DNA of 64,000 nt from Pseudomonas sp. NBRC 111124 (GTDB taxonomy: Bacteria > Pseudomonadota > Gammaproteobacteria > Pseudomonadales > Pseudomonadaceae). The DNA lies in contig NZ_BCBA01000039.1 of assembly GCF_001320245.1 (NCBI RefSeq), positions 97,402 to 161,401 on the forward strand. Direction: 5' to 3'. Shown here one piece after another: positions 55,482-64,000 of this stretch; within the stretch, counting starts at the first letter, position 1, and every line of letters starts with the position of its first letter. Below the pieces are notes generated by a model, which was given only the letters and a program-made list of their open reading frames with translations, ran no database searches and was not told the DNA's origin. The position numbers were made by a program, and so were the translations under genes.

Positions 55482-56255
55482 ATGGTCAAACCCCAGCACG
55501 AATTGTTGTTGGAGGTCGATGAGTGGACCTGGGAGGTGGGCAGCCGGGCAACCGACTACCCGCCAGACTGGTACATCGCCCCTCACTCGCACACCAAGCA
55601 CCAGCTGATCTACGCCATCAAGGGATTGATGTTGGTGGAGTCCAAGGCCGAGCGCTGGACTGTACCACCCAGCCGCGGCATCTGGATGCCCTGCGGCCAG
55701 GTGCACGCCATTCGCTGCGTCGGTGACGTGAAGATGCGCAGCGTGTTCGTACGCACCGATGCGACGGCGAATCTACCGCAACAGAGCAAGGCGATCAGCA
55801 TCTCGCCGCTGCTCAGCGAACTGATCAAGGCCTCGGTCGACTTCGCCGGGCCGTTTGTCGAAGACTCGCGAGCGGCACGCATCATGCGCCTGATCCTCGA
55901 CGAGATCTGTGTGCTGCCGACCTTGCCGCTGAAGCTGTTGCAGCCCAGCGACAAACGCCTGCAGGCTATCTGCTCGAGCCTGCAGGCACGCCCCCATGAC
56001 ACCTCGACCGTGGCCGACTGGGGCGTGCACCTGGGCATCGATGAGAAGACCATCCAGCGCCTGTTCCGCAAGGAAACCGGTATGACCTTTGGCCAGTGGC
56101 GCCAGCAGGCGCGCTTGATGCAGGCGCTAGAGCGCATCGCCCTGGGCGAACGCATTGTCGATGTGGCCGGAACGCTGGGCTACGACAGCCCCAGCGCCTT
56201 TGCCAGCATGTTCAAGCGCCAGTTCGGTATCACCCCGAGCCAGTTCTTCAAGTAG
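55482..56255 (+). CDS. AraC-family regulator (probable regulator of the Fsr pump)
   Basis: 257 residues. N-terminal cupin (about 20-85; IAPHSHTKHQLIYAIKGLMLV) and C-terminal double helix-turn-helix (about 160-255; DWGVHLGIDEKTIQRLFRKETGMTFGQWRQQARLMQAL and IVDVAGTLGYDSPSAFASMFKRQFGITPSQFF). The layout is that of NimR-type regulators coupled to MFS exporters. Same strand as the pump. Confidence 0.9.
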   Translation: MVKPQHELLLEVDEWTWEVGSRATDYPPDWYIAPHSHTKHQLIYAIKGLMLVESKAERWTVPPSRGIWMPCGQVHAIRCVGDVKMRSVFVRTDATANLPQQSKAISISPLLSELIKASVDFAGPFVEDSRAARIMRLILDEICVLPTLPLKLLQPSDKRLQAICSSLQARPHDTSTVADWGVHLGIDEKTIQRLFRKETGMTFGQWRQQARLMQALERIALGERIVDVAGTLGYDSPSAFASMFKRQFGITPSQFFK

Positions 56256-56343
56256 ACCCAACGGCGCTTCAGCTCGGATGCCGATCATAGGCTTGACGGG
56301 TCAACTGCAACACCAGGGCCCGTTCCGCCAACAGCCGCTCATT

Positions 56344-59300
56344 CTACACAGCGTCAACAGCCTCGCGGTAGTCTTGGTCACTCATCTGATGGCGCTGCTC
56401 GTACAAAGCATCCAACCGCTCGTGGAACGGTTCGTTTGTGTTCTCGAACCAGTCGTCATGCAGGGTGCGCAGGTAGTTTTGCCAAAAGTCGCGTTCGGCC
56501 AGAGAACGACTGAGGGCATCACGGGTTTGCGCAGCCCAGACCTCGCGCTCGGCACGCTCCAGATCATAGCTCTGGACGCCGCTGGCGCCTGGGTAGTTCA
56601 TGCGAGTGGGCTGGCCTGGCAATGCCAGGTTGTTGGCCAGGCCCACCCGGTAGGCCAAGTGCACTTCGACATCGTCGACCTCCAGATGAGGATTGCTCGC
56701 GCGCATCTGCTGGATATGCTCTGAGGCAATCCGGTCAACCTGGTCCAAGCGGAACAGCTCGCGGCCCAGGCGCAGCAACGGGCGCATGGCATAGACTCCC
56801 TCAAGCCCTGCAGTGCGCTGCGCCGCCAACGTCCTGACCTCCAGGGCACTGAGGATCAACAGCATCTGGTCGGCGCAGCTGCGCGGCCCTGCCGCTTGCA
56901 GAAACACGGCCTCGCGCACTTCACTGTTCAGTTCGCAGGCCTCGATGATGCTCCAGACCCTGCGGCTCATTTCTGCGGGTTGTCGCGCGAAATCCCGCGA
57001 GCGGGAAAGGTCAGCGAAGAAACGGAACAGGTCCTGCGCGCCCTCCTCGGCCTCCAGGCGGTCCCACTGCGCTATTCGTCGCGGGCGGTCCGCCATGGCG
57101 AGCTCGTTCAGCCAGCGTTGGCGTTCGTCCTCCAGCACCTGCACATGTTCGCGCAGGGGCAGCGGCTCATCGAGGCCGCTTTCGAGCAACGCACGAATAC
57201 GCCCGACCGCGCGGTTCGACAACGGGTTGTCATGCAGGTAAACACGCTGCGGGTGATGACGCATCAATTCGAGCACCGCATCCGACACCTCGCCGATCTG
57301 GTTTTCGCGCAGGTCGATCAAGGTTAGGGAGGAGGACTCCAGCAAGCCCAGGGGGACTTCGCGCAGGCCGGTGCCACGCAAGTGCACACTGCGCAATTGC
57401 GACAGCGCACTGACCTCGGGCGCGCGGCCGATCAGGTTGCCGCTCAGGACAAGCGTTTGCAAACGCCGCAACGCATTGATACGCCTGGCATCGGCGGCTG
57501 TCAGCAGCATGTGGTTACGCGCCAGCTGCAGCTCCCTGAGTTCCACCAGATGCTCAATGCCATCGGGCAGTGCGGACAACAGATTGCCCTGCAGGTCGAG
57601 CCTCTGCACCTGACTGAAATGCTGCAGAAAGCTGGCCTCGACACTGAGCAGGTCCAAGTGGGTCAGGCTCAAATGGGTAATGTGACTGAAGTCGACCTGC
57701 TCGGGCAGGCTCGGCAGCGATCCAATCCGCCAGCCATGGATACGTAACCGGTAACCGCCGCGCGAATCCCGGCCTTGACGTTGCCACGCCTGGCGAATGC
57801 GTCGTGCTACCCAGCTGCGGCGCAAGGCCTGTACGCTACCGACCGATCCACGCCGCCAGCTGCGCAGGGCATTCTCCAGCTGGCGAAACTCTTCCTGCAG
57901 TTGAAATAAGCGGTTCCAAGGCGTCAGCCCTTCGCGATGTGACGACGCCAGAAATTCCGCGACCTGGCCGTCGCTGAAGCTCGGGAACAGGCGCATCAGG
58001 GCGCGGCGCAGCGCGGCCTGGCTACTTTCCCCACGCCCGCTCAGCGGGTAACCCAGGCGGCCGTCCGGCAGGCGCATGGGCGGGTGCAAGCGGCCGCCAG
58101 GCGGCGCCATGCCGAGCAGTGCCGGCAGTTGCCCGCGCTGGTCGCAAGCACGCTGAGCCAGCGCTCGCGCCAGTGACCCTGCGTCCTGGCCGGCAGCGCC
58201 GAGGGCTTGCCGTTGCGGCTCGTCAAGCTGCAACCACAAGGCCTGCATCAGGCTGTCGTTCGGCACAGCGTTTGTCAGCGCCTTGCCCGAGCCATCCCGA
58301 GCCTCATAGCCGAGCTCACCCTTGACGATCACGCGAACCTCGCTGGCGGCCTGAGCGCCCAGTTCCGCCAACGGCGCAACGGCGTCCTGCGCGCGCAGCT
58401 CCAGTCGGGTCGATTCTGGCCATTGCAACCATTGCCCAAGCAGCCCCAAAGCCAAACGCTCGGTATCGGTATTGATCGCCGCGGCCTGCCCTAACCCGGC
58501 GCAGGCACGGTCCAGTCGGCTTTCACGGATCGACCACCAGGCCTGCTCGGCCAGCTGCAAAGGTACTTGCTGCCGCTCAAGCATCCGCTCGACCAGCAGC
58601 TCGTCAGCCTGGTCGACGATCTGCTGCGCACTGCGGACCGTCAGGCCCGGAAAATCACGGCGCAGCAACTGTTGCGCGGGCGTTGGGTGCACTTGCCGTT
58701 CGGCGAGGTGTTGTTCGAACGCGTCCCCGCGAAGGCGCGGGTAGCGTTCATGCAATTGATGACGTTGCACGGCATCGAGCAGGCGTGCCGGGGCACTCGC
58801 CTCGTTCACGTGCAACAGCCGCAGTTGGTCCGCACTGAAGCCCGTGGCCAGCATCACTTCATGCGCGGTTTGCCCATCGACCTGGGCCAATGTGCTACTC
58901 AGGCGCTGCACCAGTGCGCTGCCCTGCCAGGTCTGTGGCAGCTCGAACTCATGCCGCCAGTTCCCGGCCTGCACGCGCCGCAGTACTGGCGAGTAGGCAA
59001 CGTCACGCTGCGGGTGACGCACCTGCAGTGTTTCATCGGCCGGATCACCCTCCACCTGATAAGCCGCCTGATGAGTCCTAAGGCGCGGCTGGCCGTCAAA
59101 CGTCGCGTGTTGACCGATGGCCGTTTCGCTTTCCGCCAATGCGTAAGCACCGAGCCTGGGATCAATCAACTTGCGCTGCCCTCCGGCTGTGACCACGGGC
59201 GCCAGGCCATCGACGAATGTCGAACGCTGCAACAGCCGCGCACCCAGTGCGCCGGCCCCCACCGTCAGGGCCGTTTGCGTGACGTTGGCCGCCACGCTGA

Positions 59301-60603
59301 ACACGTGTTCCAGGGCGCCCTGGCGATCACCCAGTGCCCAGTCACCATAACCCTCGTACAGATCATCCACACACTGCAAGGCAGCAATGGCCAGGAGGAC
59401 ACCGCCCAAACCGGGCACGTAGAAACTCGCAAGCCCCAGCAGGTCGAGACCTGCACCGAGGTAGAACTGCAAGCGCCCGATACGCTCGGCCTCATCAACG
59501 GCCGCAGTCGGCATGCCGAGTACCTGAGCATCGTCGAACAGCACATCCAGCAGTCGTTTGCGCAAATGAAGGTACAATGACTCGTCGATCGCCTGCCGCC
59601 GGCCATCCAGTACCACCGCCAACTGCGCTTCTGCCGCTGACAGGGCACGGGCAAGCGCGCTGGAAAATGCCGCACGGTCACGTTCGCCGATAAAGCGCTG
59701 AAAGAACGCGGGATAACCCGGCAAACGCATGCGCTTGCCCAACACGTCGAACAGCGCATCCCAGGAAATGTGCCAACTCACTGCTCCCTGCGGGTCGTCG
59801 GGAATCCAGCACAGTACACCTGAGCGCACCGGCGGCTCTTGGCCTTTGCCACTCACCTCGAAGACCACCACCCCATTGACGCGCTTACCTAACAGGCGCA
59901 GCCCCATGGGCTGCACGCCATCGACGGTTCCCTTGTCAGCCCTGATGGCTGCCAGGCAGCGCAAGAACACCTGCTCGTCGATCTCACCACGCATTGCGGC
60001 CAAACGCACGGCGCATTCCAGCGTGTAGCGCTGGCCGCGCTCAAGCAGTTCTGCGATGGCCTCGCCAGCCTCGCCTGGAGGGGTCATGTAGCGCTTGAGG
60101 TACGCCTGGTACTGCCCGCCCAGGTCCAGCGTGCGGCAGAGCGCTGCAAACGCTTGGGCTGTGAGCGCCAGTGGCTGCCCCTGCTCATCCAGCAAGCGCG
60201 TGCCCTCGGCCAACCCCAGTGGCAAGGTTTCGACATGGCTGAAGTTGTGCAGCGCCGCAGCCAACAAGCTGTTGCGAAAATGGTGGGTACGGACTGCGAT
60301 GGGTACTTCCGCGCGGGCTACGGGAAAGCGTTGTAACCAGTACAGGTCGAACATGGCCTGGCGGACATTCACCGACCGTTTCAGGCGCTCAGCCAGTGCA
60401 GGTGCCAGCAACGCTTCGGCAAAACTGTCCAGCGGTGTGACACCACGAAACAACGCCTGCAACTGGTGCTGGATATCCTGCTGCAATTGCAGGCAGTGAC
60501 TCAGCTCGTGCAAACGTGAGACGGGCGCCTGGCTCAGCCAGTCTGGCAGGCGGCTGGCGATGAATGCATCGATGGAGTGTTGCGGGATGGGTGCGCTAAC
60601 CAT
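56344..60603 (-). CDS. Giant LRR protein with C-terminal NEL E3 ubiquitin-ligase domain (toxin-like, copy 3)
   Basis: 1,419 residues, the most diverged of the three in this window. CWIPDDPQGAV replaces the PGDP motif (near 262), the hydrophobic hairpin is about 379-419 (LLGLASFYVPGLGGVLLAIAAL), GYPLSGRG precedes LRRs about 971-1140 (VQRLDLQGNLLSALPDGIEHL, LTLIDLRENQIGEV), and the NEL domain carries catalytic Cys1243 in RSCADQMLLILSALE. AGAGG lies before the ATG. Stands alone, 35 kb from the tandem pair. Start MVSAPIPQHS; no signal peptide. Confidence 0.83.
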   Translation of the reverse strand: MVSAPIPQHSIDAFIASRLPDWLSQAPVSRLHELSHCLQLQQDIQHQLQALFRGVTPLDSFAEALLAPALAERLKRSVNVRQAMFDLYWLQRFPVARAEVPIAVRTHHFRNSLLAAALHNFSHVETLPLGLAEGTRLLDEQGQPLALTAQAFAALCRTLDLGGQYQAYLKRYMTPPGEAGEAIAELLERGQRYTLECAVRLAAMRGEIDEQVFLRCLAAIRADKGTVDGVQPMGLRLLGKRVNGVVVFEVSGKGQEPPVRSGVLCWIPDDPQGAVSWHISWDALFDVLGKRMRLPGYPAFFQRFIGERDRAAFSSALARALSAAEAQLAVVLDGRRQAIDESLYLHLRKRLLDVLFDDAQVLGMPTAAVDEAERIGRLQFYLGAGLDLLGLASFYVPGLGGVLLAIAALQCVDDLYEGYGDWALGDRQGALEHVFSVAANVTQTALTVGAGALGARLLQRSTFVDGLAPVVTAGGQRKLIDPRLGAYALAESETAIGQHATFDGQPRLRTHQAAYQVEGDPADETLQVRHPQRDVAYSPVLRRVQAGNWRHEFELPQTWQGSALVQRLSSTLAQVDGQTAHEVMLATGFSADQLRLLHVNEASAPARLLDAVQRHQLHERYPRLRGDAFEQHLAERQVHPTPAQQLLRRDFPGLTVRSAQQIVDQADELLVERMLERQQVPLQLAEQAWWSIRESRLDRACAGLGQAAAINTDTERLALGLLGQWLQWPESTRLELRAQDAVAPLAELGAQAASEVRVIVKGELGYEARDGSGKALTNAVPNDSLMQALWLQLDEPQRQALGAAGQDAGSLARALAQRACDQRGQLPALLGMAPPGGRLHPPMRLPDGRLGYPLSGRGESSQAALRRALMRLFPSFSDGQVAEFLASSHREGLTPWNRLFQLQEEFRQLENALRSWRRGSVGSVQALRRSWVARRIRQAWQRQGRDSRGGYRLRIHGWRIGSLPSLPEQVDFSHITHLSLTHLDLLSVEASFLQHFSQVQRLDLQGNLLSALPDGIEHLVELRELQLARNHMLLTAADARRINALRRLQTLVLSGNLIGRAPEVSALSQLRSVHLRGTGLREVPLGLLESSSLTLIDLRENQIGEVSDAVLELMRHHPQRVYLHDNPLSNRAVGRIRALLESGLDEPLPLREHVQVLEDERQRWLNELAMADRPRRIAQWDRLEAEEGAQDLFRFFADLSRSRDFARQPAEMSRRVWSIIEACELNSEVREAVFLQAAGPRSCADQMLLILSALEVRTLAAQRTAGLEGVYAMRPLLRLGRELFRLDQVDRIASEHIQQMRASNPHLEVDDVEVHLAYRVGLANNLALPGQPTRMNYPGASGVQSYDLERAEREVWAAQTRDALSRSLAERDFWQNYLRTLHDDWFENTNEPFHERLDALYEQRHQMSDQDYREAVDAV

Positions 60604-61052
60604 GTTTGGCCTCTGCCTTGTGCAAAGCGCACATCACAGCGCAGCGGCCAGATCACCCTGCGGTACTTACCGCTTGAGGTCGGATGCCTCACAGGCGAAA
60701 TCGAGAAACCAAGGCGCTTGGGCGGCAGTCGGCGGCCCGGCGTGAGGGTGACGGGCTGACAATTGCTACATAACGTTGCAGCCCTGGCGATAAGGCCTTG
60801 GCTGCGCCGCCCCTTCTCGTCGGATCGGCATTTCACCAAGGCGCTCAATGAATACGGGCCTGTGGCGCTCATTCGATGTACATGAATTGAAACAACGCGT
60901 CCGCCAATTTGTAGGACGCTTCCTCACGACCATGTAGGTAAATTCGCGACAACGGCAGTTTCCTGTATGAAACCTCAGTTTCCGTCGGTTTTTAGGGCTG
61001 CTACGGTCCATTTTTCCTACAACGGCATGGACGCCATCGGCACGAGAGAAAC
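60604..61052. other. 449-bp gap holding divergent promoters
   Basis: Between the NEL copy 3 start and the small rightward gene. It is less GC-rich near 60860-61020. I see no convincing ORF, tRNA, REP or consensus promoter. Its length suggests a regulated region for the toxin gene. Confidence 0.5.
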
Positions 61053-61238
61053 ATGGATCAATACAATAAATCTGGCCTCGCCTTGCAGAAGAACTTGCTC
61101 AACTTGCGTCGCGAACGCGATCACCTGAAGGCCCAGGGTGAGCTCGAAGAAGCTGAACGGCTGGGAAAGGAAATCGCGCGAATAGAAGCCGTGGTGGCAG
61201 CCCTGCCTGAAGCAGCCAAACCGCCTACGTTGCAGTAG
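61053..61238 (+). CDS. Small helical protein of unknown function
   Basis: 61 residues, strongly charged and predicted helical, with a coiled-coil-like run (NLRRERDHLKAQGELEEAERLGKEIARIEAVVAAL) and a Pro-rich end. A weak GAGAG site precedes the ATG and a perfect terminator follows the stop, supporting a real transcript. No family recognised. Confidence 0.65.
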   Translation: MDQYNKSGLALQKNLLNLRRERDHLKAQGELEEAERLGKEIARIEAVVAALPEAAKPPTLQ

Positions 61239-61243
61239 CCATG

Positions 61244-61271
61244 AAAACGCCCCGTCAACACGGGGCGTTTT
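61244..61271. terminator. Bidirectional terminator
   Basis: aaaacgccccg-tcaa-cggggcgtttt: 10-11 bp stem with A run left and T run right, ending both the small gene and the converging MFS transcript. Confidence 0.92.
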
Positions 61272-61333
61272 GCTGTGACCGTCAGCTCAAGCACAGCGCT
61301 TGAGGAGAATGACCATTACCGGCGAGTGATCGA

Positions 61334-62488
61334 TCAGACAGCCGCTTTGCTGCGCAGTACCTTGGCCCCTGCTCCCAGGCAGGTCACGGCAAAGGCGATC
61401 ACCAGCGCCCCTGTGCCCAACAGGAAGATCAGCTGCTGGTTGGAACCCTCCACCAGCAGGGCGATCAATGCCGGGGTCACCGCCGCCGCGCCCATCAAGG
61501 TGATACTGACCAGCGGCGTGAGCTTGCCGGTCGGGTCGTTGGTGGTGATCAGCGCCATGTAGTACGACAGCGACAGCACCCAACCAAAGTTGATCAGCAA
61601 CAGCGCGACGAACAACTGCATCGGCGTGCGAGTGTGGCCAGTGAGCATGGCAATCGAAATGAACACCGCCACCAGCCCCACCGCGATCATCAGCTGGCGG
61701 TTGACCCGTGCTCCCAGCAAGCTTGGTAGCCCCGCCCCCGGCAAGCCACCGATGGCCGACAGGCCGAACGCCCAGCCAATGTCGACACCGTCGATACCTT
61801 GATCACGCGCCAGCTGGTCGATGAAGCCCCACACGCAGTAGATGGCGATCTGCATGAACAGCATGCCCAGCAGCGCCGTGCGCCCCGTGCGCGCCGAGCC
61901 ACCCTGGGCGGGCGAGCCTTCGCCGCTTGCCAGCGCGACTGCCGGGCGACGCGGCAACACCAGGCTGGCGCCGCAGATCAGCAGGTACCACAGGCCGAAT
62001 GCGCACAACGCGGTCACTGTCCCGCTCTGAGCGGCAAGCAATGGCAGCGCGGCGGAGAACAGCGAGTACTCCGGCGTCTGCAGCAACAGCATCAGCCCGA
62101 ACGAACGGTCCTGGTTGGGCAAACGGCCCAGCGTCGATACCGCGTAGGCATACACCAGCCCTGCACAGGTGCCAGCCGCCAGACGCACCAGCAGCAACAT
62201 CGGGTTGCTGCTGGTGAAGGCCGTGGCGACGCTCAGGGCCACGCACAACGCGCCGACGATCAGGCACAAGCTGCGACCACCGTGGCGCCGCATCAGGATC
62301 GGGCACAGCAAGGTGCCCAGGGTCATGCCGATCATTTCGACCGACACCACCCAGCCCTGCTGGTCGAGCGACAGGCTCAGTTGCTCGGTGACCAACCCCA
62401 TGAAAATGGGTTGCACACCACAGACGATGAATGAAGTACAGGCAATGAAAATCAAGGCGGCACGCAGCAGCTTGGAATCATGGGTCAT
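61334..62488 (-). CDS. MFS transporter (YfcJ/NarK-unlike, CynX-type architecture)
   Basis: 384 residues, about 12 helices: IFIACTSFIVCGVQPIFMGLVTEQLSLSLDQQGWVVSVEMIGMTLGTLLCPILMRRHGGR and RLAAGTCAGLVYAYAVSTLGRL. A soluble Ser/Gly linker sits between the halves (about 190-205). Divergent from an amidohydrolase; the pair probably imports and cleaves one substrate, possibly a cyclic amide or pyrimidine. The exact subfamily is not certain. Confidence 0.85.
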   Translation of the reverse strand: MTHDSKLLRAALIFIACTSFIVCGVQPIFMGLVTEQLSLSLDQQGWVVSVEMIGMTLGTLLCPILMRRHGGRSLCLIVGALCVALSVATAFTSSNPMLLLVRLAAGTCAGLVYAYAVSTLGRLPNQDRSFGLMLLLQTPEYSLFSAALPLLAAQSGTVTALCAFGLWYLLICGASLVLPRRPAVALASGEGSPAQGGSARTGRTALLGMLFMQIAIYCVWGFIDQLARDQGIDGVDIGWAFGLSAIGGLPGAGLPSLLGARVNRQLMIAVGLVAVFISIAMLTGHTRTPMQLFVALLLINFGWVLSLSYYMALITTNDPTGKLTPLVSITLMGAAAVTPALIALLVEGSNQQLIFLLGTGALVIAFAVTCLGAGAKVLRSKAAV

Positions 62489-62610
62489 TGGGAAGACTCC
62501 GACACGGCATTTGTTTTTATTGTGGGTGTTGACCCGCCCCGAAAGCGCCGTAGCAGGCGGCCGGGCGGGCCACGCTGGCCATCCTGGGCCGAGTGCGGAG
62601 GCTTTGAAAG

Positions 62611-62704
62611 TTAATTATCGGAATCGACATCAGTGGGCTTTTTAATGCAGGCCCGCTGCCCTGCCTGCATCAAGAAATGCACTGTGGTCGATCCTGATAA
62701 TTAA
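62611..62704. promoter_or_regulatory. Long inverted repeat between the MFS and amidohydrolase genes
   Basis: ttaattatcggaatcgac (62611-62628) and gtcgatcctgataattaa (62687-62704) are 18-base arms matching at 16 positions, separated by 58 bases. They lie roughly symmetrically in the 284-bp divergent promoter region. Two operators for one dimeric regulator, one per promoter, is the simplest reading. The regulator is not in the window. Confidence 0.6.
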
Positions 62705-62772
62705 TTTGTGAGGGCGCGGGTTCCTCCCTACCGTATGACGCTACTTAAGCCTCGGAAAAAAAGGCCCCCATC

Positions 62773-63990
62773 ATGAACGACCGTGAGTTCATCAATGCCA
62801 TCGACGCCGATGGCCAGCCCCTGAACATCGCCGTGCACAACGGCCGCATCAGCCACATCGGCCCGCAACGCGCCAGCGTCGCCGCCGCTGAAACTGTCGA
62901 CCTCGAAGGCCTGCTGGTGCTGCCTGGCTTCGTTGACGGGCACATCCACCTGGACAAGAGCTTCGTCGGCGACCGCTGGCGACCGCATCAGCCGGTCGCC
63001 AGCCTGCGCGAGCGCCTGGCCGTGGAGAAGCGCGAGCTCGCCAGCGCCCCGCCGATCGTCGAGCGCGCCGACGCGCTGATCCGCCAGGCCGCCTCGTTCG
63101 GCACCCTGGCCATGCGCTGCCACGTGGACGTCGACGCCACCACCGGCCTGACCAACCTGCGCGCTATCCTCGAAGCTCGCGACACGTGGAAGGACCTGAT
63201 CGACATCGAACTGGTGGCCTTCCCCCAAGCCGGCGTGGTGACCTGCCCTGGCACTGCCGAGGTGATGGAAGCCGCCGTGCGTGAAGGCGTGCAGGTGGTC
63301 GGTGGCATCGACCCGACCACGTTGGACGGCGACGCCGACGCGCAGCTCGATATCGTGTTCGGCATTGCCGAACGCCATGGCGTGAAGGTCGACATCCACC
63401 TGCACGAGCCAGGCGACATCTGCATCGCCCAGCTCGAACGCATCGCCGCCCGCAGCCAGGCGCTGGGCATGCAGGGCCTGGTGGCAGTCAGCCACGCCTA
63501 CGGCCTGGGTGACGTCAGCGACGCGGTGGTCGACCGCACCGCCGAAGTGCTGGCCCATGCCGGCGTATCGATCATGACCAACGCCCCCGGCGAACATGCC
63601 TTCCCGCCTGTGCTGCGCCTGCGCGCCGGTGGCGTGCGGGTGTTCACCGGCAACGACAACATCCAGGATGCCTGGTGGCCGTATGGCAACGGCGACATGC
63701 TGCAACGGGCGATGCTGGTCAGTTACCGTTCGGGCTTCAATACCGACGAAGAACTGCGAGTAGCGCTGGAGATGGCGACCGTGGCCAGTGCCGGGGTGAT
63801 GGGCAAGCAGGATTACGGGTTGAAGGTGGGCCATGAGGCCAGCTTCGTGCTGTTCAAGGCGCCGAATGCAGCGGCGGCGGTCGCCGCGGCGATCCATGAG
63901 CGGGTGATCGTGCGCCATGGTGCGTTCTGGGGCGGGCCTGCGCAGTTGCAGTTGAAGGCTGCGCAGTTTGCTGCAGAATTGCGTCGTTAG
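62773..63990 (+). CDS. Cytosine-deaminase-like amidohydrolase
   Basis: 405 residues, complete. Metal-dependent amidohydrolase fold: HxH in LPGFVDGHIHLDKSF (metal ligands), DIHLHE, VSHAYG, and the fourth-ligand Asp in FTGNDNIQDAWWP, as in cytosine deaminase and related enzymes. N-terminal and C-terminal strands form the usual beta-sandwich. The start follows an AAAGG-type site. Substrate unknown; it may be a pyrimidine, hydantoin or other cyclic amide, consistent with the divergent transporter. Confidence 0.9.
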   Translation: MNDREFINAIDADGQPLNIAVHNGRISHIGPQRASVAAAETVDLEGLLVLPGFVDGHIHLDKSFVGDRWRPHQPVASLRERLAVEKRELASAPPIVERADALIRQAASFGTLAMRCHVDVDATTGLTNLRAILEARDTWKDLIDIELVAFPQAGVVTCPGTAEVMEAAVREGVQVVGGIDPTTLDGDADAQLDIVFGIAERHGVKVDIHLHEPGDICIAQLERIAARSQALGMQGLVAVSHAYGLGDVSDAVVDRTAEVLAHAGVSIMTNAPGEHAFPPVLRLRAGGVRVFTGNDNIQDAWWPYGNGDMLQRAMLVSYRSGFNTDEELRVALEMATVASAGVMGKQDYGLKVGHEASFVLFKAPNAAAAVAAAIHERVIVRHGAFWGGPAQLQLKAAQFAAELRR

Positions 63991-64000
63991 GGAGATCGCC

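Overview
The window is GC-rich, densely coded chromosomal DNA from a fluorescent pseudomonad. It most resembles the Pseudomonas putida / P. entomophila group, judging from the Cti fatty-acid isomerase, PolB, CzcCBA, the NfuA and CysI-DUF934 arrangement, and REP repeats of the type containing gcgggc-cgctcccacagg. I found no rRNA, tRNA, CRISPR array, transposase, integrase or phage gene. The species call is inference from gene content.

Layout. Bases 1-3642 (minus strand) hold a czcCBA heavy-metal RND efflux operon, cut by the window edge inside czcA, with a palindromic operator-like site upstream. Bases 3850-5153 hold a translationally coupled aroQ / shikimate-quinate dehydrogenase pair, followed by a REP pair, a membrane-anchored redoxin and a DUF2790 protein. 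Bases 6295-12201 form a metal/redox island: a two-component system, a YedZ-like haem membrane protein and a DoxX protein run rightwards and converge on leftward hvfC-hvfB-hvfA, a ribosomally made, post-translationally modified peptide (RiPP) metallophore locus. A DUF4174 secreted protein lies upstream of hvfA.

Bases 12434-21476 (minus) hold two giant tandem toxin-like proteins with leucine-rich repeats and a C-terminal NEL-type E3 ubiquitin-ligase domain. A third divergent paralogue sits at 56344-60603. All three keep the catalytic Cys-x-Asp motif, and no type III secretion genes are visible. Between and around them are polB, a MFS/LysR pair, a LysR-controlled YcgG-LysE-SGNH operon (25-30 kb), azlCD with its own AraC regulator, a PCu(A)C/SCO copper-delivery pair, nfuA, an acyltransferase, cti, metH, a 37-residue membrane protein, an orphan periplasmic binding protein, cysI-DUF934, an unrecognised 522-residue protein, a coupled dkgB / LLM / MoaF-like / MFS cluster, an outer-membrane protein divergent from an alpha/beta hydrolase, a DUF1348 protein, and a fosmidomycin-resistance-type MFS with an AraC regulator. 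The window ends with a divergent MFS / amidohydrolase pair separated by a long, nearly perfect inverted repeat.

Themes. Metal handling recurs (czcCBA, hvfABC with DoxX, SCO/PCuAC), so this stretch contributes to copper/zinc homeostasis. The most unusual content is the split HvfABC-DoxX-haem protein-two-component locus, the trio of orphan NEL ubiquitin-ligase toxins, and the small YcgG-LysE-SGNH operon that may make and export a modified amino acid.
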